From assembly GCA_003971905.1 (NCBI GenBank), contig RSEE01000164.1, forward strand, positions 18,411 to 82,410: 64,000 nucleotides of DNA. The letters are read 5' to 3'. Positions 25,104 through 35,894 of the stretch are shown in pieces (position 1 is the stretch's first letter; every line of letters begins with the position of its first letter). The notes beneath the pieces are model-generated. The model did not search any database, was not told the DNA's origin, and was given only the letters and a program-made list of their open reading frames with translations. Position numbers and translations under genes: made by a program. Origin of the DNA: Moniliella sp. 'wahieum'. Its lineage: Eukaryota; Basidiomycota; Moniliellomycetes; Moniliellales; Moniliellaceae.

Positions 25104-26801
25104 TCAGGGGCTGTTACAAAATGTGACCACGGAAGCGAGTGGGGTCCGGGTTGAAGACTGCCGGACTGGCGATCGATGGGTCTTGAATCGGGGTTTGCGA
25201 ATGTGCTGCGGGGGGGTTGAGGTCCCCGGAAGCGGGTAAGGGTGGTACACATGCCGATTAGGAACGGAGGACAAGATAGGGTGAGTTTGTATGGAGTTGT
25301 GGAGGGCAAGTTGGTCTTGCAGGCTGAGACTGGGCAGACAGGGACAAGGATCGCCTTCGGGCGATTGGTGCCGATGCAAGGCATCGAGGCGAGCAAAGAC
25401 CTTACCACAGAGGTGGCATGTGTGCGGACGAATTATAAGATGCAACTTTTCGTGCCGTCGTTTGTCGTGGGCACGGGCAAAGCTGCGTTCGCAAAACCGG
25501 CATGCGTAGGGTCGCTCGTGTGTGGGAGCGTAGGTGACCACGTAAATTGAGGGCACGGGTAAAAGATGATTCGCAGCCGGGCACGGGGCACTTGAAGGGG
25601 GCAGCGCTCTTGCGCCGTGACACCGACGCGGCTTTGGTCTTGGCAGTGGTCACTTGCAGGTTCTGAATTGGCCGGGCTAGAAGGTCGCCTTCGACCACAG
25701 AGGAGCTGTCGGAGGAAAGGGAGACCGAACCGGTCCGAGAGAGCGAAGAGGAGGAGAACATGGGTCCTTCTGACTCCCCAGGACTGGGCGTGAGAGTGGT
25801 AGGGCTTGTAGAGATGGACCTACGATGTTCACGCGGAGAAATCTTAATCGACAACAACGGCGAGTCGTCAATCGCCGAACTAGGGACGCTGCTGCTGCCA
25901 TTCAGTAGGCTGGGGGCACCCAGGGCGCTCTGCACGCTCCTTGGTGAGGTGTGTAACGAGGAATGGAGCACCGTATGTTGGGGTACATGAGGGCGCAGTT
26001 GGCTCTCGTACTGGTCTCGCGATGGTGACAAGGGGACAGGCGCGGCGGCCAGCGGCACCGGTACAACTCAGCCCCAGTAGGGTCAAAGTGAACCGTGAGT
26101 CGGTCCAAGGATTCGGGCGTTGCAACAGGTTCGATCTTGACTTGCGGGTGTGCATAGGTGCGAGTAGGCAGTGTTTGGGGAGACATGTCGGGGCGAGCAT
26201 GAGGGTGTGTCTCCGTCGGCGCGGAAGCATGTGGCGCCAGAGATGGTGGCGCCATCTGCGACGGAGACGGTACGGGGACCGAATTAGCGACGGGTTGGTT
26301 GATACCGAGAAATTGCTTGAAGTGGTCGTAGGAGGCGCTGCGGAGCTTGGGAGAGGGAGCAAGAGGAAGGAAAAAGTGGTCGTACTTGACAAGCGGGGCT
26401 GAGTGGGGTTCTTCAAAACCAATGGATCTGGAGGCGGGGGTAGAGGTTGGCATGCTGGCAATGGTGCTGCAGGGCGTTGAATCGCTGGAGTCGGTGGGCG
26501 CTAAACCAAGACTTAGAGAGAGGCTTGACAGCTCACTGCTGGGAATCGCTGCGGGCATGACCATCGGCACCGTCCGAGAGGGCGGCAGCGGCTGAAGCGG
26601 AAGCGGTGCAGAAGCCGCTGGGCCATCGGTGGGGAGAAACCCGCACCCGTAGCGTTCGGGAAGCCGGGACTCCAGCTCGGGAACATGGTGGTCGAGAAGG
26701 GAAAGATGGGGCGGTGCGGCCACAGCAGGTTGAGTGAGGCACAACTGACAGGGGAGACCGGTGAGAAAGTCGGAGCCAGGGGGAGCAGATGACTGTGTCA
26801 C
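25104..26801 (-). CDS. C2H2 zinc-finger transcription factor, Crz1-like
   Basis: Predicted nuclear DNA-binding regulator. The long Ser/Pro/Thr-rich N-terminal region (start ATG 26801, MTQSSAPPGSDF) precedes three fingers near 25400-25610. Finger 1 is FKCPVPGCESSFTRALNLRG followed by HLRSHT. Finger 2 is YACRFCERSFARAHDKRRHE. Finger 3 is HTCHLCGKVFARLDALHRHQ, followed by SPEGDPC. The AHDKRRHE helix and the third finger's FAR.DAL.RH..(S)..G..C ending resemble calcineurin-responsive Crz1 proteins, which move to the nucleus on calcium or cell-wall stress. A PxIxIT-type docking site would support this; I could not assign one with confidence. Frame changes lie near 26000 and between fingers 1 and 2 (about 25520). 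The stop is at 25104 in the finger 2/3 frame. Other C2H2 families remain possible. Confidence 0.75.
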
Positions 26802-27014
26802 ATGACGCGTGACAGCAAGGCTTGGTATAAGACAGAAGAAGGAAGGAAAACAGGTATAGGGTCAAGACAGGGTTGATGGTACGTTGATGTGAGCCAGGTG
26901 AAACCAATGTGGTCCGCACGCCACTAGCCACTCTGCACCGTGTGGACCAGAGACCGGGGATAGAATATTGATGGTTTGCCATCATGCATCAGTCGACTAG
27001 CCAGTATCACTAAT

Positions 27015-27049
27015 AGTCACTAGTCACTAGTCACTAGTCACTAGTCACT
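27015..27049. repeat. 7-bp tandem tract, unit AGTCACT
   Basis: Five perfect AGTCACT units; the junctions form the palindrome ACTAGT. The longest perfect 7-bp tract in the window. Confidence 0.95.
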
Positions 27050-27797
27050 GTGACCAGGACCACTCCCTGTCACATGTAGTGCACTACTCGGGTGGCCCTG
27101 ATACCTGAGACCGGACTGAGAGCTCAAGCTTTCAGGCTGAGCGGGCGCGCGGTCCCTGGTCTATCTGCTCGCGCTCCGCCGGCTGAGGGCGCTGAGGTCT
27201 GGCGCTCAGTCTGAGCGTTCATCGGCTCATCAACGTCATCAACCCATCCATGCATCATGCACATCATGGATCACCGATCATCGCGCTATCGCTCCCCGTT
27301 AAAACACGTTGTAACAAAATACGAACGTAAAACTAAACTAAACGTAAGGCGTAACATGCGTAGCGCGTAACGCGTAAATGTGGAAACGCCATACATTCGT
27401 ATTCATATCTAAGAGCTCAAATGCCACAGAAGTCACGAAGTCACCGGTCACATGTCGTAGGCATGCTGGCAGCTGGACGCTGGACGCTGGACACTGGACG
27501 GGCTGGGCGAGAGCTTGACTAGTTGACTCGCGGTTGGTTAAACTCAGTTATTGGATCCTGGGTACTGCATTGCTAGGTCTGTGGGCGGTCGGGATATCTG
27601 CGTGTCAATGGCCAAGACCAATCGATGACCAGCACGGTGGCTGATGGCGCTGAGTGGCTGAGCGCTGAAGCTCTGGGTACCGATGTACTGATGCATGATG
27701 ACCAATGATTAATGATCTGGATAAATGTACAGAGTAAAACCGGTGCCCCAACCGGGCTGCTCCCAAGCTGAGCCAGCAGATGCAGAATGCCTCTTCC

Positions 27798-27825
27798 AGC
27801 TTGAAGCTTGAAGCTTGAAGCCTGA
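27798..27825. repeat. 7-bp tandem tract, unit AGCTTGA
   Basis: Three AGCTTGA units then AGCCTGA; same repeat word as at 6067-6091 in another phase. Confidence 0.9.
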
Positions 27826-28916
27826 GGACTCGGTGCCCAATCGATGATCGATGAGCAATGGTCTAGATTCCATTTGGACCCTTGGATTGCAACAGCAAAA
27901 ACGGTGGCTCCGAGGTACAACAGGGTGCAATGATCGGTGTTCAAATCGATCAGAGACGGTGGATACTTGAAGCTTTTGAATTGAATGGTTGAACGAGTTG
28001 AGCGTTTGAACCGGAGTCCGGCAGTGGGAGTCGACGGTGGCCGGTGGAAGCAGGTGGAGCGCGGAGCCCACATGGGGCTGGCAGAGGGTGAGCGTGAGCC
28101 TCAGCGCTGATGCGCTGACCAGGGCTTGAAGTGACGTTTGCCTTGCCTGCCGGTGCTGGCCCTCCCACACACGGGTGCCCAGCGCCCATCACCGGCACCA
28201 AACGTCGAGCTGAGCGGCTCAGGGTGCGCACAAGCTGAGCTCAGCCTGAGCGCGTATCCACATCCGGCTTCCAGCATCCCGCGGATCCTACGGCTAGGGA
28301 AGCCGGCAGGGCCGAGCAGAGAGGGAGTGCGGGGCAAGAGCAGGCTACAGTCTGCTATCACATGTGGCAAACAATGCAATCTCGGATGTGCCGGTGACGC
28401 GGTGACGTGACGCATGTGATCATGTGATATCGGTGCTGCTTCGGGCGGGGAACAAACAGATGCGAACAGCTGTGGGTAGTGCAGGGTAGTGGGTGGCGTC
28501 TGTGCACGCCAGTCCGGGCAGCGCCCACGGCCGCCAAGAAAGCCGCCTCCAAACCTCAAATCTGGATCGTCGCCCCCCGACCGGCCCGACCCACGTCACC
28601 ACGGCAATGAAGCAACAAGAGCCCGAGGCGCACAGCTATCGCGTATGTATATACGGTTGTCATTAATCATTTCTTCCTTCCACTTGTGGCGCCACACCGG
28701 TGTCTTCATGCGGTAGCCGGTAGCCCAAAAGGGCCCTTCCTTTTCCGGTGCATATTCCATCCTGTGGAGGCAGGAATATTCTCTAGCCTCTGTTGCTCAT
28801 GTTCAATGCAATATACTGGCACCAACTGTCTGCTTTCCGCTTTTCTACACCCCACCATGCTACAACAGCAACTTCTATGAGCCACCAATATCTTGGGTAC
28901 AACATCAGGCGCTGAG

Positions 28917-28990
28917 TGGTAACGCGCGGTACGGGTCTTAGACCTGGTAACGCGCGGTAAGGGTCTTAGACCTGGTAACGCCGATGGGTA
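28917..28990. repeat. 28-bp tandem repeat
   Basis: Two nearly perfect 28-bp units starting TGGTAACGCGCGGTA and ending GGTCTTAGACC (28917-28944, 28945-28972), then a third, diverged partial unit. Confidence 0.85.
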
Positions 28991-29499
28991 TAACCGGCGG
29001 TAAGGTCTCAGATTCAATATTCAATGGCCTCAAGGAAGAATTGCGTGGAGCGTAGAGCAAGTCATGTGGTGGTCATGGCACAGGAGAGAGAGAAGGATAG
29101 GAAGACTGGGAAGCAGCGAGAGAGCCTGGGTGCCCGCTTCCCAAAATGCCGCAGCAGAGGCCTGCCTGAGGCCAGTGAATGATGGCAAAGGCGTCTCTAC
29201 GTCACGCGTCACGCGCGTCTGCGTCAGGCGTCATCACGTCATCGATCATCCGCATGCCATGCACGTCACGCGTCACAACGATTAATTACATGTGACAGTG
29301 ATGTGTACCGTTTGACGTGGTGTGGCGTTTGGTGCGTTGGGGATACGGGTAATTTGAAGACAAACTTTTATCTCAGAGCTTTTAGATACCAAGACAATAA
29401 TTAATAATAGTGGATCATCGATCACCCATCATGCATCACGTTTCGTCCATGGCCTTACGGCCTTACCGGTTTGTGGCTCGCAGCCTTAGGTCTTAGATC

Positions 29500-29527
29500 T
29501 TACCGGTTACCGGTTACCGGTTACCCA
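29500..29527. repeat. 7-bp tandem tract, unit TTACCGG
   Basis: Three TTACCGG units then TTACCCA; ACCGGT palindromes at the junctions. Confidence 0.9.
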
Positions 29528-29961
29528 TTTCTGGTTTCCGGAGTATATCCAACGCTGTTGGTACTGTCACAGTCAACGTCAACGCGTCAAACGGTTGCGT
29601 TGAACAGGAAGAGGCACCTGAAGGCACTAGCATGGAATACTGATCTATGTACTGGATATACCCTTTTAGCGGTCTGCTTGAGCGCTTAGCCTGAGCGCCC
29701 TGAGTGCATTCTTCTGGGCATACTCCTTCCTCTGGTTTGTACTTCGGGGTACAGTATAGTTGTCGGAGAGGCGAGCAAGGCAGGGGTCATAATGGTGGTG
29801 ATGCAATCAGAGGGAGGCCGACGCCCTGAGGCGCAAACAAGGAGGGATGGACCAGGCGAAATCATGTTCGTCGCGCGAGGACACCCGACTGGGGTAGCAG
29901 CTGTGCGTTCCGCGGCGGTCACGGTTCCCAGTTAGGCTATATAGTTAAGCCGGCTACGTCA

Positions 29962-29999
29962 AAACGTTAAACGTTAACAAAGCAGGTTCAACGTTCAAC
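29962..29999. repeat. 7-bp tandem pairs, AAACGTT and GTTCAAC
   Basis: Two AAACGTT units (29962-29975) and two GTTCAAC units (29986-29999), both carrying or forming AACGTT. Confidence 0.8.
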
Positions 30000-30086
30000 G
30001 TGTTCGTCGTTTAACCTTCAGCACCTTATTGTAGAGCTCGCTGAACGCGCTGAGCGCGCTGAGCTGATCGATAAACTTTAGTCTTT

Positions 30087-30107
30087 GGTTACCGGTTAGC
30101 GGTTAGC
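30087..30107. repeat. 7-bp tandem tract, unit GGTTAGC
   Basis: GGTTACC, GGTTAGC, GGTTAGC in register. Confidence 0.85.
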
Positions 30108-30183
30108 GGAGTTACCGCTGTTAGTGCCATGTTATGCATGGTGTCGGTTACCGTTTAATTACCCCTTAGCGCTTACCGTAAGC

Positions 30184-30204
30184 GCTTACCGCTTACCGCT
30201 TACC
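30184..30204. repeat. 7-bp tandem tract, unit GCTTACC
   Basis: Three perfect GCTTACC units, with another GCTTACC at 30171-30177 and one inverted GTAAGC between. Confidence 0.9.
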
Positions 30205-31171
30205 TATCACTTCTCGATAACAAACGGGAACGCAGGTGTGTACCAAAGACGTACACAACTGTGTGGCACAACTGTGACAGCACTCTCACTTAAGCCACCA
30301 GCAGCGCTCCAGCGTGGAACGGTGGCTGCGGTGGCGGCAGTGGTGGCGGTGGCCCAGCACAACAGGCTGGGGCGAAGCCCAGACCGGGCCGTAGCCCGAT
30401 GGTCTCCTAGTAAACGCTAGTAACTAGTAACCGTGACTGGTCGGTCACTCGGTCAGCTCGGTCATCTCGGTCAGATCTCCGAAGTCAGATCTCAGACTGA
30501 GAGGTCAGAGATCCCAGAACGTGAAGTACAGAGGCCTCAGAGGCCTGAGAGGCCTGAGGCCGTTGATGTTAAGACTTCGAGGTGTGACATGTGAGGCGCG
30601 TGACGCGTGAATCTGAGAGGGCCTGAGGCTCAGCCGTCGCGCTCAGGTCGCGCTCAGAGCCTCAAGAGGAGCGCTGGCCATTAAATAGTTCGTCGAGCCC
30701 CTTCTCTGTGGGACAAAAAAATGAAAGGCTAGTGCATAGTGGATGGCATGATGCATGATTGCTGCCTTCCAGAGGTTTCTAGGATGTGGGCTGGGCTGGC
30801 GCGCTGCTGCGTGACGCGTGACGTTGAGACCCGACCGACCTCGGGCCGAGAGGTCCCTTCCGCCCCAGACATGTCGCACCTGTTTTTGTTTCCTCCGAGG
30901 CCCGAAGGGCTCGAAAAGGGACCCTCGCGTGCCTTGTCTTAGATCACTGTCCCGCTTACAGCCCGGCCGACCGGCTCCCCTTGGCGTGCCTGCACCCAAC
31001 CGCGCCAGGCCACACCGCACTGCCACACCGTAACAACATCTGACGCGCTTTACGCTTCCACCAGCTAAATGATCCCATACACCACATGTCTCGCATGCGA
31101 CACATATCAAGTTGCTCAATTTTTAGCGCATACTAGTTAGTTAGGTGTGACGTCACGCATCACGTTTGACG

Positions 31172-31229
31172 CGGTAACCGGTAACAGGTAACCGTAAGCG
31201 CGCTAAGCGTTAAGCGTTAAACGTTAATC
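31172..31229. repeat. 7-bp tandem tract with drifting unit (CGGTAAC to GTTAATC)
   Basis: CGGTAAC, CGGTAAC, AGGTAAC (31172-31192), then after a short break GCTAAGC, GTTAAGC, GTTAAAC, GTTAATC (31202-31229). The unit changes by one or two bases each step while the 7-bp phase holds. Confidence 0.88.
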
Positions 31230-32562
31230 GTTTTATTAAGCAGTTGTCGTCATATGGCCCTTAGTCGTGAATCCGGTAATCGGCCTTCCTTGTCTCCTTC
31301 ATAGCCATGTCTACTCTCTTCTGACAACGAAACCTTTGCCTGTTTGAGTACTTGGTTCTACTCGTCTTCCCCCAAATCTTACAGCAGCGTTAGTATACTG
31401 TGAAGAGGCTCAGTACTCGCATTTGATTAATCAGTGCTGTAGGTTCAACGTTCAACTGAACGTGCAGGTTCAAAACCTGTTCAACCCGTCCACCGTGCTC
31501 CACATTACGAGATACCTGGCCTTGTGAAGCAGGCTTGAGTTAAAGGAATTAGCATGACAGGAAACAATTGTCGCTGAGGGTACTCTCGCTTTTCGCTTCC
31601 GAACCGCCGATGTCTATTATAGCACGATCGGATACGGCTGAGCGTACTGGTTAACGTCCCGGGCGGACCCCAGCGTAGGCGTCAGCGCGGGGGGTTGAGA
31701 TGCATGCGATCCCTGAAGGGTCGACTCAAGGGATGTTCGAGCGTGGGCTTATTGATGGATCTGAGCAGGGGAAGGGACAAGACGAGGCTTCTCGGCGCAT
31801 TATAATAGCAAACACGGCTATTGGTGTGGCGAGGCTGCGTAAACACTACCGGCCGGTTGGGCAGTACAGGAACGTGTGTCTGCAGCGCGTTTTGTACTCT
31901 CGGGGACGAGAAAAGGCCCAGCGTGGGTCAACGCTGGCGCAAACGTTTTGAACTGGTCCGCCAACCGGATTGAAGTTGATTATAAAAGCTTTAATTGGAC
32001 GGAAAGATGCTGGAACACTGAGCGCGACTGGCAATTTGGAGCTGTGGCAGGTGGCAAGGTGATAAGTGAAAAGGCCTAGAGGGATGAGGCAAGTATACAA
32101 GAATATGAGTTGCCTGTACCGTATGCACTGACGAAGATGGAAAGACCATCAATAGGGCGAAGACACGCCAATTGATTGTGGGGGAAAGGCACGACCCATC
32201 AGTTGCTTACAGACGGTGACGGGGCCACACACATATAATACGCAACACCCGATGTGTGTATGACCCTGTTCTAGATCTTCTTTGATCTCTTTGTGTATAC
32301 GTCTCTCTCACCACGCATCGTTTACCGTTCGATTGCTTTTTCCTACCTCTGGTATGTGAGAGGCACCGTTCCATGGAGCCTGAATGGATACTATAGATAT
32401 CCAAGCAATCCCCCCTTCACACGGGGGGGTAAAGAGGAAACGGAGAGACCGTACCAGATCGAGGAACAAAAAGGAAACAACGGATTTGCAGCGTTGGGTC
32501 CACGCTATGGACGAAACGTGATGCTGGGTATGAATAACATCTCTATTCTGTGTAACCATATA

Positions 32563-33790
32563 ATTGACAGAACTTAAGGTTAGGACAAAGAAACGCTGTG
32601 CCCTATATAAGCCAACCGTTCATCCGGGCGTGTGCCGCTTGTTAGCACCAACCCGTTACGGTACCCCAGCACGTAAACCGATCCGTAGGCCCGGCGTCTC
32701 CTAGTAAAATAAACAGGCACAAACAGGCGACTGCCGTCGCCAACAAGATCCGTAAGTCTATGTCCGGTCTGACCATCGGACCTGTGTTTTTGACCGTTTC
32801 GCCTGTCAAGACTGGAGAAGCATGAGGTGTCATGGTTTGGCTGATCCTCGCTTCCATTCCCAAATAAAGAGGGGGGGGGGGCAAAAAGAACCGCGGCACC
32901 GAGGATTCCCATGTGGTCCCCCCACCGTAGTACTGACTGGCGATACTGTGGTTAACTTCGCAGATCGGACGGGATGCGGTGCTTTACAGTTCTATGGCCG
33001 CGGATGCTCAAGGTGTTTGGAGAGGGGGGTATGGGGGGGGAGGGTGTATTGACGGGGGGATCCTGAGCGTCTCGCTTATTCCCTATTTCTTCCCACTTTG
33101 CACCATACTCTCTGCTCTTGCTTCTTTCCCCACGAACGATTGTTACAATCCCTTGACCTAGCCCCGATTCTGGTCTTCTTCGAATTGGCCCCGACTGTGA
33201 CAGACATAGGGCTTTAAATTGGATGGAATCAGCTAAAAGCCACGTAACATTTGACAGGCATAAGTAATGAACGACGGATCATTTCCACATTCATTAATGA
33301 GAGACTTTGTCAACCTTCTTCAATTCCAGTGCTCACACATCCATAATAGCCACTTGTTTTGTCATGACCAAAGGCGAAAGCCGGCTGCTATTGGTGTGAT
33401 CTGGGCTCTTGGTGCTCTTGTCGCATTCCGATTGGTACAACAATCGGGTGCCACTCATCCTCTCGGCCGTCCACACACGCATTTCCACCTCCTCGTGTAT
33501 CGCCTTTCGTTACACGAGAAAGTTTGGCCTCCTTCGTACTACCCAAGTCTCTCACGGTGCGGTTCATCTTCATTTCTGATCCTCGGAATCCTCCTGTGTT
33601 CCCATCATTCTATAATCCGTGTACCTGACATTCTCTCTCTCTCCTCTCGTCTTCTTTCTCCACAGCCGCTGTTCATTGAGTGGGTGTCCTGGATCGAACG
33701 AAGAAAAGCATTTGAAAGCCGCCTCTCGTCCCACACCTCCTTGTGCAACGTGCCAAATGTTTGGATTGGTTGCGGGTGCAGACCAAGTTG
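32563..33790 (-). repeat. Dispersed repeat, copy 3 (most diverged)
   Basis: Head ATTGACAGAACTTAAGGTT with following AAGAAACGCTG and AAGCCAACCGTTCATC matches copies 1 and 2. Near 33740 a CCCACACCTCCTTGTGCAAC block, followed by an AACGTGCCAAATG word and a TTGCGGGTGCAG word, aligns with 21164-21215 of copy 2. The middle is not clearly alignable by eye. No intact protein. Edges approximate. Confidence 0.45.
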
Positions 33791-34912
33791 TGTGCCCCCA
33801 CGATTCTTGTAGCCTTCATCATATAGATCTAGGAGAGTCGCGATTAAAACGGGTCAGATAACATTGGGGAGAGTTACATAGATACCAGCGAAGTGTGAGG
33901 TGTGTGTTCAGGATCATGGATTAGGCACATGCGTTCTTCGATGAAGCGATCGCTACTTCATGCATCCTTAAGTTTCTGGCGAGTCGAGGGGCGGTAACCA
34001 TTAGCCCACACGGGTTAGAAGCGATCCATTCGCTACTCTCGTCTCTCACGTACTAGTCACAACCGATAGTGAGGGTTGTGTGCGATGCCCTCACGCATAA
34101 GCTTTGGCTGCACTGGTTAAAAAGACGGGTACAAATTGGTCGTGTGTCGAAAAAAAGGGTAAAAGATCGAGTGAGGGAGACGAGGAGGGAGATTCAGCGC
34201 TCAGGCTTGAGTGGAGCTCCCAGGCGTTGGTTGATCGGTGGTGTTTGTCTTGGCTGAGCGTGAATTTTGCGCTGAATTTGCATGACTTTCTCGAGGGCCA
34301 GAGCGGGAAAGTATGGATACGGTGAGGTCTTGTTTGATGAGACATGGTCTCCGGATGGCCCTCTCGAGTGATGCAATCACACTCGGTGGTGACGGTTGTG
34401 GTCTAAGTGATACAACCAACAAAGCGCCTATAGAGAGGAACTCATCAGCAGTCAGTCACCACCAGGAGGGGCTATAGGGGCTATAGGCTGCGGAATACGG
34501 AAAACACAGAAGCGTAATAGTGGAAACAATGGAACTCTCCTCGGCCTGAGGGGAAAACTGGGACCTTTCCAAAACACGCGAGCAACCCGCGGGTGGCTCA
34601 ACATTGTTGAGTTGGGTTGTGGATCGACACAATCTGCAATGTCACAACATGTCACTGTGACGACCGACAGCCTGTGAAGCGCGTGATGCTTGAAGCTGTG
34701 TTGGTGCACGTTGATGCTGCTTGATGAGCTTGAGGCCTGAGGGGCCTGAGACTTGAATTAAGTCAAGGCTCTGTGGATGGGACGTGTACTGCGATCAATA
34801 CCTCATGCATCAGCGGCTCCCTACTAGGGGGTCGGAGACGAAGCAGTTTCCCTTTTTTGAAGCTTGCGACCTGAGATCTGCAGAGATGCATGGTGAAGAA
34901 GAGATGGTGAGT

Positions 34913-35109
34913 GTAACGGTGTGGCCTCCCGGGCGATGACAACCTCGCCCGACGGGGGGCACAAAGGGGAGCCAGCCTCTGGCTCGTCAGGCAAAGCGAC
35001 CAATCGTAATGTAACGGTGTGGCCTCCGGGCGATGACAACCTCGCCCGACGGGGGGGCACAAAGGGGAGCCAGCCCTCTGGCTCGTCAGGCAAGGGGACC
35101 AGTCGTAGG
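34913..35109. repeat. 98-bp tandem duplication
   Basis: Unit 1 is 34913-35010 and unit 2 is 35011-about 35109. Both start GTAACGGTGTGGCCTCC and include GGCGATGACAACCTCGCCCG and GGCTCGTCAGGCAA. The few differences are small indels in G and C runs. On the minus strand both units encode a similar Pro/Leu-rich peptide (LTSQRAGSPLCPP and related), in frames that differ because of the indels. Confidence 0.9.
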
Positions 35110-35505
35110 CCCGAAGCGCGCGAGCTTCGCACCAGAGAGACGTCCTCCCTACTGCCTTCCTAGCGATAGCGTTCCTAAGCTGAGTCCTGGAGAAGGCGGC
35201 GCTGAGGGTGGACGTAGGACAAGACGATTGGTCGCTTGCCTCCATGCATTCTTAGTACAGAGCGGGTCTTTATATAGGCAGGCAAAGGCCCGCAGGTTGT
35301 ACAATAGGCAAGCGGCTAACTGGGTCTGTTGGAGACCACAGCGGCTGATAGCTCCGTCGATCCGCACGCGGTACTATCGGCGATCGAAACCGATTAGAAG
35401 CCAAGAGCGAACGATAAGCAGCGGCGGCGCCAACGGAAATATTTCCGGTGGCTTGCTGCGCATCGCCCCGTGACAGTGAGATCAGAGAGTGTTCAGTTGA
35501 ACGTT

Positions 35506-35540
35506 GAGATCTGAGATCTGAGATCAGAGAGTTGAGATGT
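35506..35540. repeat. 7-bp tandem tract, unit GAGATCT with variants
   Basis: GAGATCT, GAGATCT, GAGATCA, GAGAGTT, GAGATGT: five units in perfect 7-bp phase; AGATCT palindrome in the unit. Confidence 0.9.
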
Positions 35541-35894
35541 GCTATGCTGACATGGTGAGATATGGGTTTCTGATACCTGAGCTCTTGAGGGGCGGGAACA
35601 GAAAAGGCGCATGTCGATCATCGATCACATACATGTCACAGGGCAGGATAGGCACATGCAGGACACGCCCGCGTGATGGGGGGGGGGCAAATATGGGCTG
35701 TCCAAGGCGGTGGGGATGGGCAATGCGGGGGGCGGAAGCCGAGGCGGAAGCATCACGGGCGATCGGCGTGAGGCGCTGGGCCTGCTGAGCTCAGCCTGTG
35801 ATTAGGGTTACTTCTTACTCAGCCTCAGCGGCTCAGTGCTGCTCAGCTCAGCTGTCCCACACAGGGTGATCATCACGTGATCGGCTCAGGGGGG

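Larger units (their letters stand above)
26802..35850. other. Nine-kilobase gene-poor block
   Basis: No gene here meets a reasonable standard. It contains eight of the 7-bp tracts, a 28-bp tandem repeat, a 98-bp tandem duplication, a dispersed-repeat copy, a 9-bp-period GAGGCCTGA stretch at 30531-30557, and clusters of CTCAG/CTGAG words. A GC-rich segment with a Met start and a possible splice donor lies at 28500-28645 (see findings). Confidence 0.45.

Noticed and set aside
33267-33812. 181-codon open frame as a gene
   Set aside because: It covers repeat copy 3 and reads opposite to the strand that carries the recognisable peptide remnants.
34763-35245. Minus-strand Leu/Pro-rich protein over the 98-bp duplication
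   Set aside because: The two units are in different frames because of G-run indels, so no selection for a protein is evident.
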